From Xylophilus sp. (GTDB taxonomy: Bacteria; Pseudomonadota; Gammaproteobacteria; Burkholderiales; Burkholderiaceae_C): a stretch of DNA of 61,785 nucleotides. The position numbers and the translations under genes were made by a program. The notes beneath the pieces were generated by a model that was not told where the DNA came from, did no database searches, and saw only the letters and a program-made list of their open reading frames with translations. Positions 19,574-29,947 of this stretch are shown here, piece by piece; positions within the stretch are counted from its first letter, which is position 1, and every line of letters begins with the position of its first letter. Where the stretch lies: positions 1-61,785 of the forward strand of contig WNDY01000023.1 in assembly GCA_009914555.1 (NCBI GenBank). The letters are read 5' to 3'.

Positions 19574-19602
19574 ATTATGGCAAAGACGCGGCTACGGGTC
19601 AA
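19574..19602 (-). promoter_or_regulatory. Strong sigma-70 promoter of the rplN operon
   Basis: On the minus strand, TTGACC (complement of 19597-19602) and CATAAT (complement of 19574-19579) are separated by 17 bp. The discriminator reads CGCGGGCTT, a GC-rich type associated with ppGpp/DksA control. It lies about 220 bp upstream of rplN, so the leader would be long (roughly 210 nt). No other feature was recognised in the 274-bp gap to glpD. Confidence 0.8.
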
Positions 19603-19629
19603 GCGCGTTGAAAGCGCCGCGGCGGTGGA

Positions 19630-21231
19630 TCAGTCCGGCAGCCGGCCGTACTGGTGCGCCAGCGCCAGGAAGGCGGCGAGCTGCGGGTCGGTGGCGGTCT
19701 CCTCCTCCAGCACCGAGGCGACCGCCGCGGCCGTGGCCGCAGCCACGCGGGCGTCGAGGAACAGCAGCCGCCAGCGGCGCGCGAGCATGTCCTCGATGGT
19801 GCGCGCGTATTCGTGGCGGGCGGCGAAGCGGACCATGGCCTCGGTCAGCCCGCCGCCGAGCACGCGGTGGGCACCGGGCAGCGCGCGCACCGCGGCCTCC
19901 TCGGTGCCGTAGCTGTGCCAGCCCTGCGCATCAGCCAGCGAGGTGGCCGACGACGGCGGCGCGCCGACCAGGCGCAGCCGCTCGGTGACGCCGGCGCGGC
20001 GCGTGGGCAGCAGCCCGGCGTCGAAGCATTTCTGCAGCACGTCCTCGGCCATCGCGCGGTAGGTGGTCCATTTGCCGCCGGTCACGCTGACCAGGCCGCT
20101 GGCGCTGGCCAGTACCGTGTGCTCGCGGCTGATGGTCTTGGTGTCCCGCGCCTGTGCCTCGGGCCTGACCAGCGGGCGCAGCCCGACCCAGACGCTGCGC
20201 ACGTCGGCCGCGCCGGGCGCGCGCTGGAGGTAGCGGGCGCTTTCGCTGAGGATGAATTCGACCTCGGCGCGGAACGGCTCCGGCTCGGGCGGCAGATCGC
20301 TGCGCGGCGTGTCGGTCGTGCCGAGGATGAGCTTGCCGAGCCACGGCACGGCGAACAGCACCCGGCCGTCGGCCGTCCTGGGCACGAGCAGCGCGTGGCG
20401 CGACGGCAGGAAGTCGCGGTCGACCACCAGGTGCACGCCCTGGCTCGGCGAGACGATGGGCGCGGCCGGCCGGCCGGTGGCCTCGCCGTCCTGCTGGCGC
20501 AGCGCGTCGACCCAGACGCCGGTGGCGTTGACGACTGCGCGCGCGCGCAGTCGGTAGCGCTGGCCGGTCTCGGTGTCCTCGCAATCCAGGCCGGCGACCT
20601 TGCCGTCCTCGTGCACCAGGCCGCGCGCGGCGACGTGGTTGACGACGAGCGCACCTTCGCGCGCCGCGGTGCGGGCCAGCGCGAGCGCAAGCCGGGCGTC
20701 GTCGAACTGGCCGTCCCAGTACTGCACACCGCCGGCCAGGCCGTCGGTGCGCAGCCCCGGCAGACGCTCGGCCGTGCGGGCGCGGCCGAGGAAGTCGGTG
20801 GCGCCGAGGCCCGCGCGGCCGGCCAGCAGGTCGTAGGCCTTGAGGCCGGCGCCGTAGAACGGCTGCTCCCACCAGCGGTAGGCCGGCATGACGAACGGCA
20901 GCGGCTGCGCCAGGTGCGGCGCGTTGGCCAGCAGCGTGGTGCGCTCGTGCAGCGCCTCGCGCACCAGCGCGATGTTGCCCTGCGCCAGATAGCGCACGCC
21001 GCCGTGCACCAGCTTGGTCGCGCGCGAGGAGGTGCCCTTGGCGAAGTCGTCGGACTCGACCAGCACGACCGAGAAGCCGCGCGCCGCGGCGTCCAGCGCC
21101 ACGCCGAGGCCGGTGGCGCCGCCGCCGACGACGGCCAGGTCCCAGGTGCGCGGCTCGGCCAGGCGGTCGAGGAGGGAACGGCGGTCGGTGGGCAGCGGTG
21201 CAGGAATGGCGGCAGCGGGAGCGGAAGTCAT
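19630..21231 (-). CDS. glpD: Glycerol-3-phosphate dehydrogenase (aerobic)
   Basis: A 533-residue FAD enzyme that oxidises sn-glycerol-3-phosphate to dihydroxyacetone phosphate and feeds electrons to ubiquinone. It has the dinucleotide-binding motif VVGGGATGLGVALDAAARG near residue 34, the family motif GTSSRATKLVHGGVRYLA, and GLRPLVRP with HTVLASASGLVSVTGGKWTTYR later in the FAD domain. It is peripheral to the inner membrane. It follows glpK by 51 bp on the same strand, so glpKD is an operon. No glpF or glpR is in the window. Confidence 0.95.
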   Translation of the reverse strand: MTSAPAAAIPAPLPTDRRSLLDRLAEPRTWDLAVVGGGATGLGVALDAAARGFSVVLVESDDFAKGTSSRATKLVHGGVRYLAQGNIALVREALHERTTLLANAPHLAQPLPFVMPAYRWWEQPFYGAGLKAYDLLAGRAGLGATDFLGRARTAERLPGLRTDGLAGGVQYWDGQFDDARLALALARTAAREGALVVNHVAARGLVHEDGKVAGLDCEDTETGQRYRLRARAVVNATGVWVDALRQQDGEATGRPAAPIVSPSQGVHLVVDRDFLPSRHALLVPRTADGRVLFAVPWLGKLILGTTDTPRSDLPPEPEPFRAEVEFILSESARYLQRAPGAADVRSVWVGLRPLVRPEAQARDTKTISREHTVLASASGLVSVTGGKWTTYRAMAEDVLQKCFDAGLLPTRRAGVTERLRLVGAPPSSATSLADAQGWHSYGTEEAAVRALPGAHRVLGGGLTEAMVRFAARHEYARTIEDMLARRWRLLFLDARVAAATAAAVASVLEEETATDPQLAAFLALAHQYGRLPD

Positions 21232-21282
21232 GGAAGGCGATGGTACGCGGCGGCCACGGGCCGGGCGGCGCTCAGGCGGCCG

Positions 21283-22800
<1,518 letters not shown>

Positions 22801-22859
22801 CGCCCGAGGCTAACCGCAGCGGGCCGGCGCGGGAACGCTCGGTTGCCCTGCTGCGCGGC

Positions 22860-23120
22860 CTACTTCGACAGGTCGATCGCGTACTTCGCGGTGCCCCGGC
22901 CGCTGCCGTCGTCGGGTGCGACCAGCGAGATGCCGGCCAGCCCCGCGCTCACCGACAGCACCGGGAAACACGCCGTGTGCTGGTGGCCGAGCGCGAGGGC
23001 GTCGATGCCCGGCACCCGGGCGAGGTAGAGGCTGGGGTTCTCCATCGTGGGCGAGTACGCGGCGGCGTCCAGCCCGCCGTGCAGCAGTGCGACCACCACG
23101 TCGGCGCCCTCGCGGCGCAC
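22860..23120 (-). pseudogene. cpdB-like 2',3'-cyclic nucleotide phosphodiesterase, internally deleted remnant
   Basis: An 86-codon open stretch that looks like two distant parts of a CpdB-type metallophosphatase joined together. The first part has the metal-binding block VVALLHGGLDAA, then YSPTMEN, LARVPGIDAL and GHQHTACFP. The second part, DDGSGRGTAKYAIDLSK, resembles the extreme C-terminus of such enzymes, which are normally over 600 residues. The N-terminal catalytic segment and most of the nucleotide-binding domain are missing. The only start is an internal GTG at 23120. It lies upstream of glpK on the same strand. I infer a gene fossil left by an internal deletion; a functional short protein is unlikely. 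Confidence 0.65.
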
Positions 23121-23204
23121 ATTGAAACTTTGGTGAAGCCGCCATGACGTTGCGCCGTTGCACTGCGCAGCGCGGCCGGGCTGCCCCTACTACACTCGCT
23201 GCCC

Positions 23205-24421
23205 ATGTCCGCCACCACCGACACCATGACCCCGCCCCGCAGGCCGCGCACCGCGCGGCGCGGCCCGTTGCTGATGCTCGCCGCCGCGTTCTGGCTGTCG
23301 AGCTGCGCACCGCTGCCGCCGGCCGCCACGCCGCAGCCCGAGGCCGCCGCCGGGCTGCGGCTGATCGGCGAGGCCGTCCTGCCCCACGGCCTGGACTACG
23401 GCGGCACGACCGTGGGCGGCCTCTCCGGCATCGACTACGACGCCGCCGGCGACCGCTACGTGCTGATCAGCGACGACCGCTCCGATCACCAGCCGGCGCG
23501 CTTCTATACCGCGCGCATCCGCTACGATGCCGCCAGCCTGGAGCCGCCGGTGCTGACCGGCACCGCCGCGCTGCGCCAGCCCTCCGGGCGGCCCTACGCG
23601 CCCGCGCGCGCCGCCGAGGACGGCGTGGACGTGCCCGACGCCGAGGCCGTGCGCTGGCTGCCCGGCGGCCAGGCGTTGCTGTGGACCACGGAGGGCGACC
23701 ATGCGCGCGGCTTCGACCCGGCGCTGCGCGAGGCCCGCGCCGACGGCAGCTTCGTGCGCGAACTGCCGCTGCCGGCGCACCTGGGCTTTTCGCGCGAACC
23801 CGGCCGCGGCGCGCGCAACAACGCCACGCTCGAAGGGCTGGCGATCACGCCTGACGGCCGCACCGCCTGGGTGGCCATGGAAGGCCCGCTGCGCCAGGAC
23901 GGCCCGGTCGCCACACCCGCCAGCGGCGGTGCGCCGGTGCGCTTCACCGCCCTCGACATCGCCAGCGGCCGGGCGCTGCGCCAGATCGCCTACCAGCCCG
24001 ATGCGGTGCCGCTGGCCAGCCCCGTGCCCGGCGGCCACACGAACAACGGCGTGGCCGAGATCCTGGCCGACGGCCCCGACCACCTGCTGGTGCTCGAACG
24101 CTCCTACAGCCTCGGCGCAGGCACGTCGCTGCGGCTCTACCGCATCGACACCCGCGCCGGCAGCGACACGCTCGCGCTCGACCGCCTCGCGCCCGGCAAC
24201 CACCGGCCCGCGCCCAAGGTGCTGGTGGCCAACCTCGCCACGCTCGGCCTGCGGCGGCTCGACAACGTCGAAGGCATGACCTGGGGGCCGCCGCTGCCGG
24301 GCGGCGCCCGCGTGCTCGTCTTCGTGAGCGACAACAATTTCAGCCGCATGCAGATCACGCAGCTTTTCGCGGCCGAATACCGCGAACCCCCGCCCACCGC
24401 TTCCGCCTCCGCTTCCGCGCC

Positions 24422-24425
<4 letters not shown>
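23205..24425 (+). CDS. Esterase-like activity of phytase family lipoprotein
   Basis: A 406-residue exported protein matching the 'esterase-like activity of phytase' family, a predicted beta-propeller. After a basic N-terminus and a hydrophobic segment a lipobox is visible as LSSC (about residue 36). The mature part has GGLSGIDYDAAGDRYVLISDDRS, VPDAEAVRW, NNATLEGLAITPDGRTAWVAMEG, and near the end RRLDNVEGMTWGPPL and VFVSDNNFSRMQITQL, all typical of the family. The substrate is unknown. Its last codons overlap the start of proC by 4 bp (ATGA), so the two are co-translated. Confidence 0.85.
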
Positions 24426-25260
<835 letters not shown>

Positions 25261-25261
<1 letters not shown>

Positions 25262-25320
25262 TACCCCCCAGGCCATCATACCGTAACGCACATCTGATGC
25301 GCGCTGCGGGCATATACCCC
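25261..25320 (+). repeat. Dispersed 53-bp two-box element, copy B
   Basis: Boxes start at 25261 (ATACCCCCC) and 25314 (GGGCATATACCCC), 53 bp apart, with AT at +14. A CGCA/TGCG mini-hairpin with a seven-base loop lies at +26 to +40. The element exactly fills the gap between the convergent proC stop (25259-25261) and ubiA stop (25322-25324). Confidence 0.8.
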
Positions 25321-25321
25321 T

Positions 25322-26203
25322 TCAGCGCAGTGCGTACCCGAGGGCGATGCCGGCGAACACCGTCGCGCCGAGCCAGTGGTTCTCACGGAACGCGGTGAAA
25401 CAGCCCTCGCGCGTGCGGTGGCGGATCAGCGTCCAGTGCCAGGCCGCCTGCGCCAACGCCGCGGCCAGCGCCAGCCAGAACACCAGCCCGAGCCCCTCGC
25501 CGGCCAGCGCCGCGGCCCAGATCGCCAGGAAAGCGAGGTAGAAGCCCACGATGGCCGCCACGTCAAAGCGGCCCAGCGTGATCGCCGACGTCTTGATGCC
25601 GATCCTCAGGTCGTCATCGCGGTCGACCATCGCGTACTCGGTGTCGTAGGCCAGCACCCAGAACAGGTTGCCGAGCAGCAGCACCCAGGCCAGCGGCGGC
25701 ACCGCGCCGCGCACCGCGGCGAACGCGATCGGAATGCCGAGGCTGAACGCCACGCCCAGCACCGCCTGCGGCATCGACACCACGCGCTTGGCGAACGGAT
25801 AGGCGATCGCCACCGCCAGCGCCGGCACCGACCAGGCCACGGCCGCCGCGCTGGTCGTCAGCACCAGGGCGAAGGAGGCCAGCGCCAGCACTGCGCCCAG
25901 GACCAGTGCCTCCCTCACCGATACCAGCCCGGTGGTGACCGGCCGGCCGGCCGTGCGCTTGACGTGGCGGTCGAACTCGCGGTCGGCCACGTCGTTGACG
26001 CAGCAGCCGGCGCTGCGCATCAGCACCGTGCCGGCTACGAACACCGCAAGCAGGTGCCATCCCGGGAACCCGCTCGCGGCCACCCACAGCGCCGACAGCG
26101 TGGGCCATACCAGCACCAGCCAGCCGGCCGGGCGGTTCCAGCGGATCAGGTCGAGATACAGGGCAAGGCGTGACGGTGCGGCAGCGGGCGGGGACATCGG
26201 CAT
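25322..26203 (-). CDS. ubiA: 4-hydroxybenzoate octaprenyltransferase
   Basis: A 293-residue integral membrane prenyltransferase of ubiquinone biosynthesis. The first Asp-rich motif is [19 protein letters not shown], which binds the polyprenyl diphosphate through Mg2+. The second is [21 protein letters not shown]. Eight or nine hydrophobic helices alternate with these loops. The start at ATG 26203 gives [16 protein letters not shown] 26197 and a more upstream start at 26242 are alternatives, and no clear ribosome site decides. It stands alone, convergent with proC across repeat copy B. Confidence 0.92.
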   Translation of the reverse strand: MPMSPPAAAPSRLALYLDLIRWNRPAGWLVLVWPTLSALWVAASGFPGWHLLAVFVAGTVLMRSAGCCVNDVADREFDRHVKRTAGRPVTTGLVSVREALVLGAVLALASFALVLTTSAAAVAWSVPALAVAIAYPFAKRVVSMPQAVLGVAFSLGIPIAFAAVRGAVPPLAWVLLLGNLFWVLAYDTEYAMVDRDDDLRIGIKTSAITLGRFDVAAIVGFYLAFLAIWAAALAGEGLGLVFWLALAAALAQAAWHWTLIRHRTREGCFTAFRENHWLGATVFAGIALGYALR

Positions 26204-26283
26204 GGAGATCGAACGAGAGTGGCGATGGCGGGCGGGCGGCAATCATCGCCGATCAGGCGACGACGCCGCGCGAGCGCCGCGGA

Positions 26284-26311
26284 AATGAAAACAGGCCCGC
26301 GAGGGGCCTGT
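26284..26311 (-). terminator. Rho-independent terminator of the first RRM gene
   Basis: An 8-bp stem (ACAGGCCC, 26291-26298, with GGGCCTGT, 26304-26311) is followed on the minus strand by TTTTCATTT. It lies 55 bp beyond the stop of the RRM gene at 26366. Confidence 0.75.
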
Positions 26312-26365
26312 CTTCAGAATGAACCGGATGGATGCGCCGAGCGGCGCCAGAGCCGATACGGATGA

Positions 26366-26938
26366 TCAGTAGCCGCCGTTGCCGCCACCGTAGCCGCCGC
26401 CACCGCCGCCATTGCGACCGCCGCCGCGCGGGCCGGAGCCGTAGGGACTGCGGAAGCCCCCATCGTTGCCGCCACCGCCGCCGTAGCCGCCGCCACTGCG
26501 ACCACCGCCGCCGCCGTAGCCGCCACCACCGCTGCGGCCACCACCGCCGCCGTAGCCACCGCCACCACCGCCGCCGTAGCCGCCACCACCGCTGCGGCCA
26601 CCACCGCCGCCGTAGCCACCGCCACCACCGCCGCCGTAACCACCACCGCCGCCGCCTCCACCGTAGCCGCCGCTGCGCGGCGGGCGGGCTTCCATCGGGC
26701 GGGCCTCGTTGACGACGATGTTGCGGCCGCCGAGCGACTGGCCGTTCAGGCCGTTGATGGCCGACTGCGCTTCGGCATCGCTGCCCATTTCCACGAAACC
26801 GAATCCCTTGGAGCGGCCGGTGTCACGTTCGAGCATGACCTTGGCGCTGTTGACGGTGCCGAATTCGGCGAATGCTTGCTCCAGATCGCTGTCGCGTGCC
26901 GTGTACGGCAGGTTGCCGACATACAGTTTGTTGCCCAT
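26366..26938 (-). CDS. Glycine-rich RRM RNA-binding protein (190 aa)
   Basis: A single RNA-recognition motif occupies residues 3-80, with RNP2 as KLYVGNLPY and RNP1 as KGFGFVEM. Behind it, from about residue 85 on, is a long low-complexity tail of Gly, Tyr, Ser and Arg built from GYGGGGG and RSGGG units, and a distinct ending with FRSPYGSGPRGGG. Bacterial proteins of this kind are often cold-induced and may act as RNA chaperones. The tail contains a nearly perfect 60-bp tandem duplication. A long 5' leader (about 120 nt) precedes the gene. It is a paralogue of the next upstream RRM gene. Confidence 0.92.
   Translation of the reverse strand: MGNKLYVGNLPYTARDSDLEQAFAEFGTVNSAKVMLERDTGRSKGFGFVEMGSDAEAQSAINGLNGQSLGGRNIVVNEARPMEARPPRSGGYGGGGGGGGYGGGGGGGYGGGGGRSGGGGYGGGGGGGYGGGGGRSGGGGYGGGGGRSGGGYGGGGGNDGGFRSPYGSGPRGGGRNGGGGGGYGGGNGGY
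26521..26640 (-). repeat. 60-bp in-frame tandem duplication in the Gly-rich tail
   Basis: Bases 26521-26580 and 26581-26640 agree at 59 of 60 positions; only the penultimate base of each unit differs (gtagc against gtaac). Each unit encodes 20 residues of Gly, Tyr, Ser and Arg. The near identity suggests recent unequal exchange or slippage. Confidence 0.9.
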
Positions 26939-27061
26939 CGAAGGGACTCCTCAAAAACACATGGAATGAAAGCGCCGGAATCCCACTCGAAGCCAGCCGA
27001 CCACTCGCCACAGCACGGACGAATCACCGCGAACCCAGACAGCCCGGACACTTGCCAGCGC

Positions 27062-27092
27062 ATTATGCGCCACGATTTCTCGAAAAAAGCAA
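27062..27092 (-). promoter_or_regulatory. Probable promoter of the first RRM gene
   Basis: CATAAT (complement of 27062-27067) with TTGCTT 19 bp upstream (complement of 27087-27092) on the minus strand. It would start a leader of about 120 nt. The 5' end of the leader and the AT-rich flank recall cold-shock mRNAs, but this is inference. Confidence 0.45.
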
Positions 27093-27160
27093 CCACTTTC
27101 GCAGCACCGGGAGACAGCACCGTGGCTCAGGCTGAAGCGTCAGACAAGAGCAATGAAAGT

Positions 27161-27191
27161 CACAAAAACAAACACCCGGCGAAGCCGGGTG
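27161..27191 (-). terminator. Rho-independent terminator of the second RRM gene
   Basis: An 8-bp perfect stem CACCCGGC/GCCGGGTG (27173-27191) with a three-base loop is followed on the minus strand by TTTGTTTTTGTG. It lies 15 bp beyond the stop at 27206. Confidence 0.85.
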
Positions 27192-27205
27192 TGTATCAGG
27201 GGCTG

Positions 27206-27589
27206 TCAGTAGCCGCCACGGCCGCCGCCGTAGCCGCCGCCACCACCACCGCCGTAGCCACCGCCGCCGTTGCTGCGGCCGCCGTAGCCACCGCCACCGC
27301 CAGCCCCACCGCCGTAGCCACCGCTGCGCGGCGGGCGGGGTTCGAGCGGGCGGGCCACGTTGACCACGAGGTCGCGGCCGCCGATGTTGCGGCCATGCAC
27401 GCCTTCGATGGCGGCCTGCGCTTCGGATTCGCTGCCGAACTCGACGAAGCCGAAGCCCTTGGAGCGGCCGGTGTCACGCTCGAGCATGACCTTGGCGCTG
27501 GAGACGCTGCCGAATTCGCTGAACGTCTGCTGCAGATCGTCGTCGCGGAAGGAATACGGCAGATTGCCGACGTAGAGTTTGCTGCCCAT
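27206..27589 (-). CDS. Glycine-rich RRM RNA-binding protein (127 aa)
   Basis: A shorter paralogue of the downstream RRM protein. RNP2 is KLYVGNLPY and RNP1 KGFGFVEFG; the two RRMs differ at scattered positions, and the Gly/Tyr tail (from residue 88) is only about 40 residues. The ATG at 27589 follows TGAGGAGTCCC, the same ribosome-site sequence seen before the first RRM gene. It has its own promoter and its own terminator, so the pair is duplicated as two separate transcription units. The function as an RNA chaperone is inferred from the family. Confidence 0.92.
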   Translation of the reverse strand: MGSKLYVGNLPYSFRDDDLQQTFSEFGSVSSAKVMLERDTGRSKGFGFVEFGSESEAQAAIEGVHGRNIGGRDLVVNVARPLEPRPPRSGGYGGGAGGGGGYGGRSNGGGGYGGGGGGGYGGGRGGY

Positions 27590-27726
27590 GAAATGGGACT
27601 CCTCAGGAAAACACGAAAAAAAGCGATGGAGCCCTACGCAATCGACAAAACTCTGACGGCTTCGAAAGACGCGAAACTGAACATGCACCGCACATCACCT
27701 CCTCGGCACACGAGACAGGCCGGACC

Positions 27727-27755
27727 ATTATGAGGCTGCGTATGCATCGGTCCAA
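27727..27755 (-). promoter_or_regulatory. Sigma-70 promoter of the second RRM gene
   Basis: TTGGAC (complement of 27750-27755), a 17-bp spacer, and CATAAT (complement of 27727-27732) on the minus strand. The resulting leader is about 130 nt before the ATG at 27589. Confidence 0.7.
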
Positions 27756-27763
27756 GCAATGTT

Positions 27764-28000
27764 TTGCATATTCAACTGAACTATTCGCGAAACCGAGGGT
27801 TTCCCCCCGACCGGGTGTCGGCCGCGCGGCACGGCGCCTGCACCGGCGTGGAGGCCGGCCCCACTCGGGGCATGTGGCCTGACAGCGCGCTGGTCGTGCG
27901 GCCCGGCGACCGGGCCATGCGCCGCGTGCCGGTCCGTGCGGCGCATGGGGTTTCCGCGGTGACCGTCACCGTGCCGGAGCTGCCGGCGCTGTTCGGCTGA
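27764..28000 (+). CDS. Unrecognised short ORF upstream of metX
   Basis: An open stretch of 78 codons from TTG 27764 to TGA 28000. The second half (RPGDRAMRRVPVRAAHG, then VTVTVPELPALFG) has the GC-rich third positions seen in genuine genes here, while the first part does not. There is no ribosome site at the TTG, and a GTG at about 27818 is an alternative. I do not recognise a family. It may be a small protein, the end of a decayed gene, or nothing. Confidence 0.25.
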   Translation: MHIQLNYSRNRGFPPDRVSAARHGACTGVEAGPTRGMWPDSALVVRPGDRAMRRVPVRAAHGVSAVTVTVPELPALFG

Positions 28001-28018
28001 CCGGTATACTCCGCTCCC

Positions 28019-28075
28019 ACGCGCCGATTTGCCACCGCTTGCGGGCGCGCTACAAATACCGCTAAAGACGATCCG
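28019..28075 (+). ncRNA. SAM-II riboswitch ahead of metX
   Basis: The leader matches the SAM-II consensus in order: P1 arms CGCGCC (28020-28025) and GGCGCG (28044-28049), the loop segment GATTTG, a CTTGC segment, then CTACAAATA and the invariant GCTAAA (28061-28066) that forms the pseudoknot. SAM-II binds S-adenosylmethionine and shuts off methionine biosynthesis genes. A TATACT at 28005-28010 would be the -10 element and place the transcript start right at the aptamer. The downstream gene, metX, is a classic SAM-II target. Confidence 0.88.
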
Positions 28076-28093
28076 CCCAGCGCGCGCGTGTGC

Positions 28094-28131
28094 AACCCGG
28101 CTTCGTTGTCTTTGGCGACGCCGGGTTTTTT
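28094..28131 (+). terminator. Intrinsic terminator/attenuator abutting the metX start
   Basis: An 8-bp stem AACCCGGC (28094-28101)/GCCGGGTT (28120-28127), extendable through CGT..ACG, ends in a run of six T (28126-28131). The metX ATG is at 28133, one base later. No Shine-Dalgarno sequence is visible. This suggests SAM-dependent transcription attenuation, with the hairpin also covering the ribosome-binding region. Confidence 0.75.
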
Positions 28132-28132
28132 C

Positions 28133-29305
28133 ATGTCGTTCATCGCCAGACCGCAGTCCCTGACCTTCGACGCACCGCTGCCGCTGACCAGCGGCGCCGT
28201 GCTGCAGGACTACACCCTCGCCTACGAGACCTACGGCACGCTCGACGCCGAGCGGTCCAACGCCGTGCTGATCTGCCATGCGCTCAACGCCTCGCACCAC
28301 GTGGCCGGCGTCTACGAAGGCCAGCCGCGCTCGGAGGGCTGGTGGGACAACATGGTCGGGCCGGGCAAGCCGGTGGACACCGACCGCTTCTTCGTCATCG
28401 GCATCAACAATCCGGGCTCCTGCTTCGGCTCGACCGGCCCGATGGACGCGAACCCGGCCACCGGGCGCGTCTGGGGCGCCGACTTCCCCGTGGTGACGGT
28501 GGAGGACTGGGTCGACGCCCAGGCCCGGCTGCTCGACGCGCTCGGCATCGGGACGCTGGCGGCCGTCATGGGCGGCAGCCTGGGCGGCATGCAGGCGCTG
28601 TCGTGGACGCTGCAGTACCCCGAGCGCGTACGCCACGCGGTGGTGATCGCGAGCGCCCCCAACCTCAACGCCGAGAACATCGCCTTCAACGAGGTCGCGC
28701 GCCGCGCGATCGTGACCGACCCGGACTTCCACGGCGGCCACTTCTACGAGCACGGCGTGATCCCCCGGCGCGGCCTGCGCATCGCGCGCATGGTGGGCCA
28801 CATCACCTACCTGTCCGACGACGTGATGAACGCCAAGTTCGGCCGCGAACTGCGCGAGGGCCTCACGCCGCGCTACACCACGCAGGACATCGAGTTCCAG
28901 ATCGAGAGCTACCTGCGCCACCAGGCCGACAAGTTCAGCGAGTACTTCGACGCCAACACCTACCTGCTGATCACCCGCGCGCTCGACTACTTCGACCCGG
29001 CGCGCACCCACGGCGGCGGCAGCCTGCGCGCGGCGCTGGCCCGCACGGCCGCGCGCTTCCTGCTGGTGAGCTTCACCACCGACTGGCGCTTCTCGCCGGC
29101 GAGGAGCCGCGAGATCGTCCATGCCCTGCTGGAGAACAACCGCGACGTGAGCTACGCGGAGATCGACGCGCCCCACGGCCACGACGCCTTCCTGCTCGAC
29201 GACCCGCGCTACCTCGCGCTGGTGCGGGCGTACTTCGACCGCATCGCGGCCGAGCCGGCGCCGGCGCGCACATCGGCCGTCACCCTGCAAGGACTGGCCG
29301 TATGA
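28133..29305 (+). CDS. metX: Homoserine O-acyltransferase
   Basis: A 390-residue alpha/beta-hydrolase that acylates L-homoserine in methionine biosynthesis. The nucleophile elbow is GGSLGGMQ with Ser149; CHALNASHH near residue 48 and [13 protein letters not shown] near 91 are MetX signatures, and the C-terminal PHGHDAF holds the catalytic His. Acetyl- and succinyl-specific enzymes cannot be told apart safely by eye; many betaproteobacterial MetX use succinyl-Co[11 protein letters not shown] is the family-standard start; an in-frame GTG at 28088 would put the attenuator inside the gene. It overlaps metW by 4 bp (ATGA). Confidence 0.95.
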   Translation: MSFIARPQSLTFDAPLPLTSGAVLQDYTLAYETYGTLDAERSNAVLICHALNASHHVAGVYEGQPRSEGWWDNMVGPGKPVDTDRFFVIGINNPGSCFGSTGPMDANPATGRVWGADFPVVTVEDWVDAQARLLDALGIGTLAAVMGGSLGGMQALSWTLQYPERVRHAVVIASAPNLNAENIAFNEVARRAIVTDPDFHGGHFYEHGVIPRRGLRIARMVGHITYLSDDVMNAKFGRELREGLTPRYTTQDIEFQIESYLRHQADKFSEYFDANTYLLITRALDYFDPARTHGGGSLRAALARTAARFLLVSFTTDWRFSPARSREIVHALLENNRDVSYAEIDAPHGHDAFLLDDPRYLALVRAYFDRIAAEPAPARTSAVTLQGLAV

Positions 29306-29886
29306 GCGACCTCCAACTCCAACAGACCATCGCCCGCCTCGTGCCGCAGGGCTCGCGCGTGCTCGACCTGGGCTGCGGCAACGGCGCGCTGCTCGACCTG
29401 CTGCAGCGCGAGCGCGGCTGCACCGGCTACGGCGTGGAGATCGCCGACGACAACGTGCTGGCCTGCGTCAGGCGCGGCGTCAACGTGATCCAGCTCAACC
29501 TCGACGAGGGCCTGGGCATGTTCGGCGACGGGGCATTCGACGTGGTCTTGCAGATCGACACGCTGCAGCACCTGCGCAACGCCGAGGTCATGCTGCGCGA
29601 GACTGCGCGCGTCGGCCGCACCGGCATCGTCGCCTTCCCCAATTTCGCGCACTGGCCCAACCGACTGTCGGTCCTGCGCGGGCGCATGCCCGTGACCAAG
29701 CGCCTGCCCTACCAGTGGTACGACACGCCGAACATTCGCGTGGGCACCTACAAGGACTTCGAAGTGCTGGCGCGCAAGAACGCACTGCGCATCCTCGATT
29801 CGTTCGGATTGCAGGAAGGCGCCGAACTGCGCGTGCTGCCCAACCTGCGCGCCGGCACCGCCGTGTTTCGCTTCGAGGCAGAGTAG
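29302..29886 (+). CDS. metW: Methionine biosynthesis protein MetW
   Basis: A 194-residue methyltransferase-fold protein found next to metX in proteobacteria. It shows [17 protein letters not shown] (SAM-like site), [24 protein letters not shown] and the characteristic [19 protein letters not shown] with [12 protein letters not shown]. MetX and MetW together carry out the O-acylation efficiently in several species. The start overlaps the metX stop, indicating translational coupling. Its TAG stop is followed at once by repeat copy G. Confidence 0.95.
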   Translation: MSDLQLQQTIARLVPQGSRVLDLGCGNGALLDLLQRERGCTGYGVEIADDNVLACVRRGVNVIQLNLDEGLGMFGDGAFDVVLQIDTLQHLRNAEVMLRETARVGRTGIVAFPNFAHWPNRLSVLRGRMPVTKRLPYQWYDTPNIRVGTYKDFEVLARKNALRILDSFGLQEGAELRVLPNLRAGTAVFRFEAE

Positions 29887-29946
29887 ATACTGTCAAGAGG
29901 ATAGGCCCATAGCAGGCGGCGCTCGCCCGGCATGGCATCATACTCC
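29887..29946 (+). repeat. Dispersed 53-bp two-box element, copy G
   Basis: Boxes at 29887 (GATACTGTC) and 29940 (ATCATACTCC), 53 bp apart, with ATAG at +14. A GGCG/CGCC mini-hairpin lies at +28 to +40. It begins on the base after the metW stop and ends one base before the ATG of the next gene. Confidence 0.7.
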
Positions 29947-29947
29947 C

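Noticed and set aside
26440..26660. The GC-rich repeats at 26.5 kb as a CRISPR array
   Set aside because: They are coding repeats of the Gly/Tyr-rich tail, with no unique spacers.
28006..28059. ATAC pair near the SAM-II riboswitch as an element copy
   Set aside because: The spacing is 50 bp, not 53, and both are explained by the -10 box and the conserved aptamer sequence.
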